This document shows, piece after piece, positions 45,241 through 57,429 of a stretch of 64,000 nucleotides of DNA. The notes under the pieces were generated by a model. That model did not search any database, was not told the DNA's origin, and saw only the letters and a program-made list of their open reading frames with translations. The stretch is from NCBI GenBank assembly GCA_017165825.1, contig CM029386.1, positions 7,921,848-7,985,847 of the forward strand, read 5' to 3'. How positions within the stretch are numbered: the stretch's first letter is position 1; every line of letters starts with the position of its first letter. A program made the position numbers and the translations under genes. Source of the DNA: Hepsetus odoe (taxonomy: Eukaryota; Chordata; Actinopteri; Characiformes; Hepsetidae).

Positions 45241-45330
45241 AAATGGACATGCAGGGGATTGAACCCTGGTTCAATCCCCTGCATGTCCATTTTGGGGCAA
45301 CAGTGGCAAACTTGTTAGGGACTTGGGCCC
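45203..45330. repeat. Near-perfect palindrome, 63-bp arms
   Basis: The left arm 45203-45265 runs from GGGCCCAAGTCCC to GGATTGAACC. The right arm 45268-45330 is its reverse complement, with one mismatch and a 2-base spacer (CT). The outer two-thirds is SINE-head sequence; the inner third contains GGTTCAATCCCC, a perfect polymerase III B-box core, on both strands. Confidence 0.92.
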
Positions 45331-45375
45331 GCAAACATGCAAAGCATGCACTCTACCCCTGGGCTGCTTCCCTCT
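45331..45375 (-). pseudogene. tRNA-Ala(UGC)-like 5' half
   Basis: On the minus strand, GGGAAGCAGCCCAGGGGTAG then AGTGCATGCTTTGCATG resembles the acceptor/D-arm and anticodon arm of a tRNA-Ala with anticodon TGC. The stem GCATGC/GCATG around TTTGC is visible. The gene is cut by the palindrome boundary; a T-arm-like GGTTCAATCCCC occurs at the palindrome centre. It is not a functional tRNA gene as it stands. The identity is inferred from short similarity. Confidence 0.45.
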
Positions 45376-45379
45376 AATT

Positions 45380-47415
45380 CCTGGGACAGTTTCTTAAACT
45401 AAACCCAACACTAAAACAGAATGGAAACAGTTCATTCCTTCCCTTCTACATAGGCTGTAGGCAAACCTAATATACTTTCTCTTTTACAGTCCTACCTCTC
45501 AGAGGAGCTACTGCAGCACTGTAGCCACAGTAGAGTGCCCATGCTGATCCCTGTCTTCCAGCTAAAGTGGCTACAATGGGCACATGTCTTAGAACTAGAC
45601 CATTGAATGAAGGTAGTCTGGTCTGTTTGTGCGTCTTTGCCAGTTTGCCCAGAGGGAAGGCGGCAACCTGTCAGAGACAGTTTGATGCTCTGGACAATGT
45701 TCTCTTGGGAAATATTGGATCTTGAAAGTAAACCTTTTATGTCAATGAAAGAAAATCCCTTATCTAATCTTATATTATAGTTAAATGAAATAACAAAACA
45801 CACCGGTTGCTAGTAGGTGTGTCAATGTGTATTTGTGTGTGTGTTTTACTAGCTGCTTGTCCCTCACTCCAGTGGAAAAAAAAACTTTTTCTAGCTGCAA
45901 GGAGTTTTATCCCACAGCCTGTAAACAGCCTCGTTAGCCTAATTTTTTACAAGCTCCATTAAACAATAAGCGTTCTCTTCCTGTGCCCCGGTGCTAAATA
46001 TACTCGCAGGCTCCCAAACAGGCTCACTACTGGCTATGTTTTTACAGGGATGCAGAAAAGGCACCACGGGGGCCAAGCACCGATAAAAATACATTAATCG
46101 TAAGTTTGAAATGTAGTTCCTCCCAGTAAAATGCTGATTGCTTTTCCCGATAGCATACATATTACCACAGCCAGAATGCAAACACCATAGATTTGGGCTG
46201 TTCTTTGGCACAGAATATTGTGTATATTTTACCAAGCAATAAAAAGAGAAACATCTTGCTGTCATGGAATAAGACAATGTGTCCATAAGTATCCATAAGT
46301 ATCCAGAAATACTTCATATACTACAAATTGCACCTATTTGTGACACAGTTTATGTAATCCCCATAAAAAAGCATTGTCAACAGAATGGGATTTTCTGGAA
46401 TGCCTTGCTCAATGCCAAGCTCAGATGAGACCATAGGTTCTAATCCCTAGTGCTGGAGCACATCCGTCCTGCACATTTTTGTGTTTTCCTTCTCTGACAA
46501 ACCCACTATAGTCCAGGAATGGCTTATTCATTAGCTAATTTGATGCATCAGATGTTTTGGGAGCATGGAAAACATTTAAATCTACAAAATAAAGGCGTGC
46601 CAAGACTAAGGACTGATCTAGAGCAGTTTAAAGCCTCTCGGTACTGTGGAGCAGTTCGTATTTGTCACTTTTAAATTACTTTCAATAAAAAAAAGGCTTA
46701 TGGAAAAAAGTTAAATTTTTCAAGGAATTTTTGGTTCCTGCTTTGAATGTCCAACTATTTCCCAAACAACCCAATAAGCATAGGCCCACACTTCAAAAGG
46801 CCACTGTGCTTATATGACCCTAGCTCATCTGCTTGACATTACAGCGGTGGCAGAAATACCTTTAGGTGCTGTCCTCTTTCCAAACTGAACCAGCACTCCT
46901 TCATGGGTGGAGATGATGCTTGTATTAAAGAACCAGGGTTGTGTTTAATTCAATTTCTATCAACAGAAGTTTATGGATTTCTTAAATGGATAGTCTTACA
47001 GTGAGAAATTTTCTAGTTATTTCTAAATTACTTTAGATGCATCAGTTCTTTATCATTAATTCTAGCAAACAGTGCTGAGAGAAATCAGGACAGACCATAA
47101 GGACACAAGGACAAGGCTAAGAGCTGGCTTTGTGTGTGTGTGAGGAAAAGAACAGTTATGTGTTAAAATGTGCCTTTCTTTTCATACAAGAAAAAACAAC
47201 AAAACAGACTGACTTATTATTGTAGACCTGATTTATCTATTACTCAACACATAGTAATGACAAGCTGGAGGTGCTTTGGAGTACCAAGTGTAAACAGATG
47301 TGGTTAAAACATGCTATAGTCCATATAGAAGTCTCATGAAATTAGTTTTTGTAAGTGTGGCCATACATATTGTAGCAATCAAGTAATTTTTATAGCTTCA
47401 CAAAATGCTTGATTA
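45380..47415. other. Unclassified stretch
   Basis: Nothing recognisable; the frames at 45492-45803 and 45939-46286 (minus) have no known motif. Confidence 0.4.
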
Positions 47416-47416
47416 C

Positions 47417-47418
<2 letters not shown>

Positions 47419-47473
<55 letters not shown>
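47419..47473. repeat. (GT)n microsatellite
   Basis: A pure run of about 27 GT dinucleotides. Confidence 0.97.
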
Positions 47474-47476
<3 letters not shown>

Positions 47477-48065
47477 TGCACATCTTTGCACGTATGATGA
47501 TATTCTTGTTCCAGATTAGGTTACTAAGCACATCCCAGTTTTTTATGTAGCAATAGGAGGCATATCTAATCACAGAGGCCCCTAGAAGACAGTTATGTAC
47601 TATTATGGGAAAATGATGGAGCCTGGCTTGCTTGGCATGCATCTACAATATCATCAACATTCCAGAGCCTGTGTCAATAAGCAGATGCAGTAGAATATAT
47701 TGCACGATGCTCTGTTTTGCCCAGGGGGGTTCACATTCTTCTGTCAAGTATTCCATGAATTTACAACTCCTTGAGATTAATGATCTTTGTTCCGATGTTT
47801 TTTGATATATATAATAATATAATAATGTATAATACATGATGTATTATACTTACTGTGTGACGGTAGGGCCAAATTATCCTTCATAAACTAAAAGCAATAT
47901 ATATACAGTGCCAGTCTCATTGTCGATTTGATTCTTTAGAAAGTGAATAAATTGAGAAGACTGAGATTTCATTTAATAAATATGGTGAATACCTAATTGG
48001 AGGAGGTGTTTTCATGGTAGATATTTATATTCAGTTACTAATAAGCTTTAAATTAGTTTATTTAT

Positions 48066-48712
48066 TTCTTCTTCTTCTTTCAGCTGCTCCCAATTAGGGG
48101 TCACCACAGCAGATCATCTGTTATCATTTCTTCCTGTCCTCTGCATCTTCCTCCTTCAAACCGACTACTTTGCAGTCTCCAATCTCCATCAGACTGACCC
48201 TCCTGCAAAGGATATAATCTACCTGTATGCATCTTCCTCCAGTCTTATATGTCACCCTGTGCTCTTCCCTCTTCTTAAAATAAGTATTAACTACAGCCTT
48301 TTCCATTCTTTTCTACAAATCTACAACCATCTGACCTTCAGCATTCTTCTCTTTGACACCATACCTACCAATCACCTCCTCATCACCCCTGTTCCCTTTA
48401 CCAACATGTCCATGTCTGCACCAATCACCACTCTCTCTCCCCTGGGTACACTCTGTATCACTTCTTTCCTCTCCATCTCACAACCAACTTGGGGCAAAAG
48501 CACTAACAACATTCATTATCACATCTTCAAGTTCCAGCTTCAAACTCATCAGCCTATCTGACACCCTCTTCAGCTCCAAAACACTCTTCACATAATCTTC
48601 CTTCAGGATAACACCTACCCCATTCTTCCTTCCATCCACACTATGGTAAAACAATTTAAACCCTCCTCAAATACACCTGGCCTTACTACCCTTCCATCTA
48701 GTCTTTAATATT
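48066..48712 (-). pseudogene. CFDP2-like LINE, endonuclease fused to the 3' end
   Basis: Read on the minus strand, endonuclease coding (REEHRVTYKTGGRCIQVDY, CRRVSLMEIGDCKVV) joins in frame to GLKEEDAEDRKK, which belongs to the C-terminal end of the family, and then to the 3' end with the 'ggtcaccacagcagatca' complement. The whole connector and reverse transcriptase are missing. 5' truncation lies near the KARCIGGG region (48700). This is a different deletion from that at 105-855. Confidence 0.8.
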
Positions 48713-48715
48713 TTA

Positions 48716-51020
48716 AAAGTCGAATGTAAGCATGCTATCCTTCATTAAGCATTGTACTCATGTATGTGGTTTGTCATGAAAGGCTTGAGTAGGTGTCATA
48801 CAGCCTAACTGACACAGCGCTTTAGTAAAATTATGGCCTATAAAAAAAATGAAGGCCTACAATGTGACACTGGGAATTTAATTATGCTGGCATTGTATTC
48901 AAAACCCCACTGAAAGAACATCACGTTCTGAGCCAAACAGTATGCTGATCTCCAACATCTATCAAAAAGTAAAACTCTGGGTAATTCTTTATGAATAACA
49001 GCTCAGTAGACATTTTCTTATCATGTCACATTGGTTGGTGTGTCAAAGCCTCTATTAATGGGCATTACTATAACACAATTAGTGCTGACTTGCTTGCTTT
49101 CAAAGGACAAGAGCCTGAGCTTTCAAATAATGTTGCATTCAAATAATAGGCTATGACAACACATGATTTATGAGTGTACCCATAATAAAAATATACAACC
49201 AGCATTTGTTGTCACATGGATTAGCCACACACAGCACTTTCATTCTCTGTCTACAGAAATGGCCAGGTCTGAAACTTATGATTCTTTCCAATTGCTGATT
49301 TACTACAGTTTCTATGTTCTTGAGAGATTCAAAACCCTAACACAAAAGAGATGTGTTGTTCTTGCGGTTGCAACCACTGATGAAGTCATTTTCCAGCACA
49401 TTTCTTTAAGGTAATACCGGTTGAAATGTGGTTTGGGGCAAGCTGAACTATTTTTAGGGGTTCAAATTTGGTTCCATGAAGTGATAAACAGCAGTGTTTT
49501 AGACATGCAACCCTTTGGTAGCAGCAAAGAATTTGAATAAACACAAATCGGCACATCACCCAGCACTTATCTTAACATCTGCCTATGCTTAGATGGCGGC
49601 AAAATATTTCCATAATAGCTTGGGGTCTGAGACTTGATTAGTTTACAATACCTTATTCTACCATGACTTAATTATCCCCTCCCCACATCTGAACAAATGT
49701 GAGCACCCCACCTGCTTATGTCTCAGTTTGAGAAATGTCCCAATTGCAAACAGGTCAAGGGAGTTTTGTAAGTTTTTTTGGGTTTTTTTTTAATGTTATA
49801 AACACTTTCCCACCTGTTGTACAGTATGTTTCCATATCAATGTGGCGATCCAGCCCTGTGATGTCACGCTGGTGTGTTATACAAGCCTCCCTTAATGAGT
49901 TGCACATGGGGGCGTGATCAATGATGCCTGTCGAGTGGGAGCAATTCATGGGACAACGAGTGTTCAATACCTTACACCTACCCCTCATCATCACCCTCAT
50001 GCTCACAGAGGCATGCTTATGCACAAATAAATGCTTGCCCACCTAGAAATGCAAAACCGTTTTTGGTAAATTGTATTCCACCTACAAATGTGTTCCAGAG
50101 CAGCTGGGAGGTTGGATATGTTCAACAGTATCATGCTAGAGTGACATATCTTTGAGAATGGGGTGGGGGTGCTCATGAACAAATCTGAATATGAATGAAA
50201 TGTCATTTCATTTCATCTAAAGCATATGACATACATTATAAAGTTCCAGAGAAATGAAAATGCCTAAACGCAGCCTAAATTAAAAGGCCCAGTCCAACAT
50301 GAGAGTGTGCTCACCAAAGCAGGACTAAACTCTTATTCTTGTGTTACTATCTGTCTGCTAGTTGAAATATAGATCCCTTATATTAAAATATATTATCTCT
50401 TATAGCTTAAAAGGACTATAGATCCGCTTAAGCAAATCGTTTTTTTTGAAGGCTCAAGAGAGCATTTTTCTATAACAAAAACCTGTCCTTGCTGCCAACA
50501 TTATGTCTGAATGTCAAAAATGACTGCAAAATGAAATGTGCATTCATAGGGACACATGGGTGCCTTCAGAAGCAAATTTACTGTTATGGGAAGTCGGCGT
50601 GAGTGGCAGTACAGATGATCTGATTGTTAGAGGGGAGACGAGTTAATCTCTAGCCTTCCTCCCACTAATCCTCCTCTGGTCATCACCGGAAATAAAGAAG
50701 AAAAAGAAAGAAAGAAAAAAACTTAAAAAACTTAAAATGAGAAGTACATGATTGCATTAAACCAAAATAGTCTGCCAATGTAGACTATTAATAAGCACCT
50801 TTTATGAGGTTTTCTTGAAATAATGAAAATCAGCAGGTATGTAGAACATGTATTACAGGTACAGATCACATTTAGGAGCAATTAAGTTTTGTCCAGTCTG
50901 AACTTTCCCAGAAAAATGCAGTGATCAGCCTGAGCTCAAAAAAAAGTCCTTTTTGGGTGTTGTGCACTGTTGTGTGAGTTTTTCTTCACTGTCCCAATCA
51001 ACATAACAAAGTTAATGTTG
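48716..51020. other. Unclassified stretch
   Basis: No gene called. Around 49830-49990 the sequence is less AT-rich and not obviously repetitive. Elsewhere only chance frames. Confidence 0.35.
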
Positions 51021-51024
51021 GGGG

Positions 51025-51228
51025 GGTGTGGCCTAGTATAGTAGGATACTCATCTATGGACCAAGAGGTCACTGGTTGAAATCCCACCTCCAACACTACC
51101 ACCATGAGGTTTCTGAGCAAAACCCTTAACTCCAAGTTACTCCAAGAGGACTGTCCATGTAGTAAGGAAATGGAAGTCGCTTTGGATTAGAGCATCAGCA
51201 TAATGCTGTCCGTGTAACAACTTTCAAC
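51025..51228 (+). mobile_element. SINE family B
   Basis: 'gtgtggcctagtatagtagg' (A-box head), 'gaccaagaggtcactggttg' (B-box region), 'caacactaccaccatgaggt', 'tccatgtagtaaggaaatgg' and the tail 'gcatcagcataatgctgtcc'. Confidence 0.75.
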
Positions 51229-51237
51229 TTTTTTACT

Positions 51238-51530
51238 TATTACTTACTTATTACTATTTATTTTTTGCACCCGCACTTTAACCACAACATTGCTGCTTCA
51301 TCACACTGCCAACAAAATGTGCTGCTTTGTTCTGTAACACTGTGGCTATCCGAAGGATGAATGTACAGAATGTACCATCTATTGTTCTGTCTGTTGTCTG
51401 CATGTCTTATGTCATGTCTTATTTCGTGTCTTATGTCATCTTATGTGTAGCACCAGGGTCCATCATCAGGGTCCATCAAACATGTATACGGTTGAAATGA
51501 CAGTAAAATCTATTTGACTTGAACTTTGAG
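51238..51530 (+). mobile_element. L2-like LINE, 3' UTR only
   Basis: 'gcactttaaccacaacat', 'tctgttgtctgcatgtctta', repeated TCTTATGTCAT words, 'gtagcaccagggtccatcat', 'ttgaaatgacagtaaaat' and TTTGACTTGA match the tails at 4740 and 6100. A 13-bp internal duplication (CAGGGTCCATCA twice) is specific to this copy. Confidence 0.7.
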
Positions 51531-51534
51531 AATC

Positions 51535-53955
51535 AAGATTGATGTTTAGATTTGTTACATACAACAGTTATGTTTCATTACACAACATTGTGCACTAAAA
51601 CTTCTTTATAGGTTGAATGTAATTTCTGTCTCTGTTCTGTAAAGCTTGTCCAACAGTTGTAAAGAAATGTTTTTTTTGGGTGCATCAGCGGCCATGGTCT
51701 GGTGTTTTGTTACACTTGTAGGGTATGTAGCTTCACTTTTTATTATGAGACCTGAGGCATTTTCTTTGGTTCAGACTAAATAACAGCCAGCAGCAAAACT
51801 GTGTCTAATCAGGATGTTGTGGTTTGTCCAGCTGGTGACCACTGTATCTTTAAAAGTGACATTCACCCTCCAATTTTTCACCAATTGGATGTGCAGGTGC
51901 AACCTTTCATTGGACATCAAAGAGTAAGGGTCAACATTGAGGTTAAACATCAATGTCAAGATCCTCATAAAACTCCCCTGAATGTCAGGGTCATGCTACC
52001 ATATTTCTGCTAACATATAGTTAAATGAAAAAAAGCCCCCCAAAAAAGCTTACCTGATCAGCACAAACAGATAAATGACATCTGACTGTGCTTCATGGTC
52101 CCATGCTTATCTGTTCCTTATTAGAACTGTGGCTGAATGATACCATTTAAAGTTTCAGTATCTACAAGGAGCTGCAAAGGCTAAGCAAATGTTAGCAATG
52201 GACTGTTTCAAACAGCCAAAATAAAAAAAAAAAATGGTGGTATTGCATCATCTTCAATTGTCAGGCCATTAACAAGGGTTGTCCAAATATTGCTCGGTGC
52301 TACATAAAGGTAACATTAATGTGCCATGTGCATTGTCAAGTTAATTACATATTTGAAGCAAGCAGATCTCTCAGAGAGAGTGAAAACAGATCACTTGATC
52401 TGGCAAGCTCAGAAACCACTGGCAAACTGTTTAAGTCTTGACTTATTAGGAATTCCCTTCTCCACAACCCGAGCTTCTGCAATCCAACCCCTGAGTCCAA
52501 GAACCACAGGAAGGAATGGCCTGAACATGCCTTTCAATCAAAAAGAAAGAATAACAAAGAACAGAGGAAAAATAAGGAGAAAAAATGAACTATACTTTCA
52601 GATGTATTTTTCAAAATCTTCAGGGTTCAATGGATTACTTCCTTTTTCTTTCTCTCTTTAATTACACCCTAAGTAGCAAATGGTATAAACATCTTTCTCA
52701 TCTATTCAGCAGCTGCACCTGCCATACTTGGCTTTGTCCTTTTGGGAGACGCGCCCATTAGAAGCGATTCGATTACACACAAACATGCCGGACATTTTCT
52801 GCCATTAACCAGTATCCGTTACAGTCTCCGAGTTGCCGCCTGAGCAAAATCCTTTTTGCTTGCTTTTGCCCCAGCATGACTAGAGTGGCTGGGCGATGCC
52901 TGCTGGGTGCTGGGCTCAAGGGAACATAAAGGGAGGAGGAATTATTGGGATTTTCCAGACTCACCTGTCTTAAGCAGCATTGACTCTCTCTTAACCCCTG
53001 TCAAAAGCAAACTTGTGCCAGCTCGCCTTGCGCTCAGCACTGCCCCCCTTCCCCTCCTCCTTCCCACTGTCCCTACCACCCCTCTGTTTCCCACGTTCTT
53101 CTGCCTGTGCCGAGGCAGAATGGGGTGGGTGGTGAGACCAAGTGCGTGTGAATTGTTCCCTTTTAGCTCCTTGGCTTTTCTCACTTAAAGCTCACAAGTT
53201 CCTATTAACTCTGAACAATCTGTCGATGGCGCTTCCTGAGCCCCTTCCTGTCTGGAAGGGTGGGGATCAAGGAATGACAGCTAGAACGCAAGGGTCTAAA
53301 TGAGATGGAGGCCTTCATTTGATCTGAAAAGTAGGTGTGTGCTCAGAAGAGTATGTTGTTTTAAACATATTTAAGATTCCTTCAAAGAAAGCAATATCGC
53401 ACATTAACATTATTGACAGCATCACCTTAGGAATAATGCCACACATGTTCTCTCCTTGCTGTAGTGTTGGCATTCAAGCCTTGCATCTGTTTAATGGGAA
53501 ATGTTTTTTTTTATTATTATTATTGAAAATATATATTTCAGGATATCCCAAAATCCTAAAGGTAAGAGTATACCAATCCAACAATCATCATACTTAATAG
53601 CTCTATATGTTTGTTTCATGTCCTTATTTCAACTTAATTAAAAGATACTGGTTAAGGTAATTGTTCTTAAAATATTTAAGCATTATATTAAGCATTGTAA
53701 TAGTTTCTCACTCATGCTAAGATAAACGCTAAAATGTGCAGGCTTACTATCTCAGCAGTGGTTTAACTTACAGACTTGCTACATATATCACAACAATCCA
53801 CTGGAGCACCCCTTTAAATATGTAGGCCAGACAAAGTCTCTGCAAGCAAGTGGGCTTGAAAAATGTGGGTTATTAAAAATTAGTATCATTATTCAGCATA
53901 TACATGTGAAATAATCAGCATAAACCACATAATGTGGCTGTTGAAAATAGTACAC
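51535..53955. other. Unclassified stretch, GC-richer block 52690-53280
   Basis: No gene recognised. The 52690-53280 block is less AT-rich and CpG-containing ('gagacgcgcccattagaagc', 'gcgcttcctgagcccc'), with no repeat signature. It could be single-copy conserved non-coding sequence, but I cannot test that here. Confidence 0.35.
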
Positions 53956-53959
53956 TTTT

Positions 53960-54084
53960 GTCAGTCAGTCATTTTCTTGGCCGCTTGTACTAATTAGGGT
54001 CGCAGGGGGGTGCTGGAGTCCATCCCAACTCACACAGGGCGAAAGACGGGGACACACCCTGGACAGGTCGCCAGCCTATCGCAG
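53960..54084 (-). mobile_element. Severely 5'-truncated LINE tail with target-site duplication
   Basis: The reverse complement reads CTGCGATAGGCTGGCGAC, a CCAGGGTGTGTCC stretch, and ends with GAAAATGACTGACTG. AGTACACTTTT occurs at 53949-53959 and again at 54085-54095, an 11-bp target-site duplication, so the 125-bp piece is a complete insertion event. Same family as 9205-9308. Confidence 0.8.
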
Positions 54085-54099
54085 AGTACACTTTTTGTA

Positions 54100-55275
54100 A
54101 CACTAGTTACTTGAATGACAGTAACACTATTGTAGATAGTGATACCTATTACATATGACATGTACACATGTGTTTGAGTATTTGGGAGATTAAAGAAAAG
54201 CTGGTCCAACTGAAAAACAAGGCATGGCAGGAGGCACAATGACCAATGCATGAAGAATTTTTTATGCCATCTTTAAGTGTAAACTGTTTTTAAAGTGTTT
54301 ACAAAAGTCAGCGCAGATTAAAGTAACAACATTCAAGCAGACCTTCTTGGAGAAATGAAAGGGTCAAATTTAACTGCCAAGGAAAAATTGTCCACTGCCA
54401 GGTAGCCTCTTTCCTGAAAACCACCGTTAATACCCAGGCTGAAGCAATGGAAACTACCATTTGGAACATACTGGAGCAGGCTTTTCCTCCAAACCACTCT
54501 GAATGACTGCGCATGTGGATGTGACTGCAGATATGAAAACAAACATGTTATGCGAAACGAAAATTCAGTGCTGTAAGTTGTCATGTTGGTCAGTTTGACA
54601 TTTGATGGTTAACTGACCTTTATCCAAGCAGTTCATGAACAGAGCACTTTGAAAGGGACTCCGCCAGACCAACCTCAATCATGAAGATCTCTGTCAGAGA
54701 GTACCAGTATAACATAGCATAACAACATGCAGTGCCAATAGTGAGAAAGAATGGGAACAGGCTGATGGTGTTGTGAAGTTCAACTAAATCCATTTATGGG
54801 TATTTTAACCAGTCAAGATGTTTTGGCTGAATAAAAACAAAAAATTGATTTTTTCATGCTGATATTTATGATGTTCAACTTATTAACACTACAGAACTTG
54901 ATGAGCGAAAACATGGTGAAAGTAGGCAATATATCCAATATTCCTGTTCAATTCGAGCAATGAATTGCTTAATATAAAATCCTAAACTCTAGTAAATATT
55001 TTTTATGGTTATATAAACTAGTGACTATTTGAGTAATAAATAAAGTCAGCATTAAAACAGTTTTACTATTAAACATAAACCCAAAATCCTCAAATGATTT
55101 GGAAACACTACATGCAAGCTGTTTAAATTCCCATTGACATAGTGACTGCTCAACCATAATCAAAATGCTTTAAAATCAAAGTGCTTACTGTTTAACTGCA
55201 AGCTAAAAGCTAAAGAGCATTCAGCTTGACATGTGCACACCCAAAAAAAGTCTGCAAATCATCGATTATGGGCAT
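54100..55275. other. Unclassified AT-rich stretch
   Basis: Nothing recognisable. Confidence 0.4.
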
Positions 55276-55277
55276 CA

Positions 55278-55488
55278 TACGGGGTGGTGGTGGTCTAGTG
55301 CTCGGATACTTGCCTATGGACCTATGGCTCAAAAGGTTCCAGGTTCAAATCCCACCTCTGGCACTACCACCACTGGGTTCCTGAGCAAGACCCTTAACCC
55401 AGAGATGCTCCATGGGGACTATCCCTGTAATTAGGACATGGAAGTCGCTCTGGATAAGAGCGTCTGATAAATGCCGTAAATGTAAATT
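55278..55488 (+). mobile_element. SINE family B, best-preserved copy
   Basis: 'ggggtggtggtggtctagtg' (A-box head), 'aaaggttccaggttcaaatc' (B box), 'ctctggcactaccaccactg', 'gacccttaacccagagatgc', 'atccctgtaattaggacatg' and the tail 'taagagcgtctgataaatgc' followed by CGTAAATGTAAA. Confidence 0.85.
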
Positions 55489-55502
55489 TCATTGCTTTTA
55501 TA

Positions 55503-56053
55503 TACAGTACTGTGCAAAAGTTTTAGGCAGGTGTGAAAAAATTATTTAAACAAAGACTGCTTTCAAAAATTGAAGTGTTAATCATTTATTTCCATCAATC
55601 AACAAAATGCAGTGAATGAACAAAAGAGAAATCAAATCCATTTTTGGTGTTACTACCTTTTGCCTTCAAAACAGCATCAATTCTTCTAGGTACACTTGCA
55701 CACAGTTTTTGAAGGAACTCGGCTGGTAGGTTGTTCCAAACATGACTGTGTTTCAACCTACGTGTGACATTGATGATCATTAGCACCTGTTTGGTAAAAC
55801 TGCTTGATCATACACCTGACTATAATCCTACAAAATCCTACAAAATGTGCAAGTGTACCTATAAGAATTGATGCTGGTTTGAAGGCAAAAGGTAGTAACA
55901 CCAAATATTCATTTGATTTAGATTTTTCTTTTGTTCGCTCACTTTGCATTTTGTAAATTGATAAAAATAAACAATCATTATTTATATTTCTGAAAGCATT
56001 CTTTGTTTACAGCATTTTTTCACACCTTCCTAAAACCTTTGCACAGTACTGTA
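55503..56053. mobile_element. Foldback Tc1/mariner-type MITE, copy 1
   Basis: The left end is TACAGTACTGTGCAAAAGTT and the right end is its complement, CCTTTGCACAGTACTGTA. The inverted arms extend about 200 bp inward: 'tgcaaaacagcatcaattct'-type text on the left mirrors 'agaattgatgctggtttga' on the right, around a ~130-bp centre. No transposase frame. It inserted at a TA. Conserved copies at 60056 and 61567. Confidence 0.85.
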
Positions 56054-56184
56054 GTCATTTAGACTTTTGAAATAGGATAGCATTTAGGTTGATATACAAC
56101 TGTTTGTTTTAAACAGTCTGATTAAAACTTTAAACAAAAACACAGATAGACACAACAATTCAGAAATAAGTGAAAGTGACTACT

Positions 56185-56345
56185 TTCACCCATACACACC
56201 ATGCAGCATGGGGCAGCTATTTAAAGAGCCTGGGGAGCCGTGTTTGGAATGGTAACTTGCTCAAGTTACCTCAGTGCAACCTACTGGTCTGAGATACAAA
56301 TCCTCGACCCTTTGATCCTGGGGCCTAGTCCTTAATCACTAGCGA
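56185..56345 (-). mobile_element. tRNA-derived SINE (family A), degenerate
   Basis: 'cacaccatgcagcatggggc', 'gcctggggagccgtg', 'ggtaacttgctcaagttacc' and 'ggggcctagtccttaatcac' keep family order, with decayed A and B boxes. Confidence 0.65.
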
Positions 56346-56349
56346 AAGT

Positions 56350-57428
56350 GTGAGCTTAACTTTAAACAAGATCGCCCTCTGGTTAACAGACCCCCTAAAA
56401 TTATACTGAAATCTCCAATAGTTATGCATTAACATGTATTAACTATGAGCTGAGTGTCTTGGGTAAAGAAGTTTGTTAGCAAGTTCATTCATTACAAATG
56501 ACTTTCTTTTACTACCCAGATTGACCCAATAAAAGTTCATGCTTCTTCAGTTTCCTGTACAGTTGCCTACATCTCACAAAATAGAAACTGCATTGTACCT
56601 TCTGATGTTTTTGATTAGCTTTTCTACTAAAATGTTAAACATTAAAATGGCTGCAAAAATGTAAAGATAATTTACAGTGTCCTTTATCAACTTTAGATTT
56701 TATTGTAATTTGGTCTCAGTATTACCATAATTTTCCTCAAAACAATGATCTGGTACTTAGATGTTTGTGGATTATGTTAAATGATCATGATCATGTTTCC
56801 CAGGTTAAAACATAGAATGTAGACACTCTTAAAGAGAATAAAGCTATTTTTGCACATACAATATTCTTAGATTATCATGAGATTCTACATATAGTCAGTT
56901 GTATAGGTTGCTCTGAGGCTTAAGCCCACTTCCAGCAGTATTGAGCTGCTGAATCCATTACCTTTGGCTTGAGCTGAAGTTGCATTTTTGTGGCAGAAGT
57001 AATCATCCAACATTAGTACATGAGCTCAGTAAGGTTCAAGGCTCAATCAAATCCTCACAAATGTTTTGATGTTACAAGCTTTTCTGGAAAAGTACAAGCT
57101 GTTATTGCAGCATAGGAGGGATACATTCCTATAATAATAACCATTGTTTCAGGAGAGATGCTGGAAACTTAATCGTTATAAGAAATTATGATTTTCATTC
57201 CATGTAGAAGTATCAAGCATAATGTTAAAGAAAAAAATCATAGTTAACACAATCTTTATGTTTACATAATGTTTACATGAACTTTTTTTTTACAGTTGAC
57301 TATTTTTGAGCATGTTATGATATCTGTTGAACTCTAATGGCTAGCAGTGGGCTGCATTATTAAACTTTAGCTCATTTTTGTCACATATTTGGTATCCACT
57401 TACTGCAGACACGACCTTTCAAACCTTT
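56350..57428. other. Unclassified AT-rich stretch
   Basis: Nothing recognisable. Confidence 0.4.
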
Positions 57429-57429
57429 G

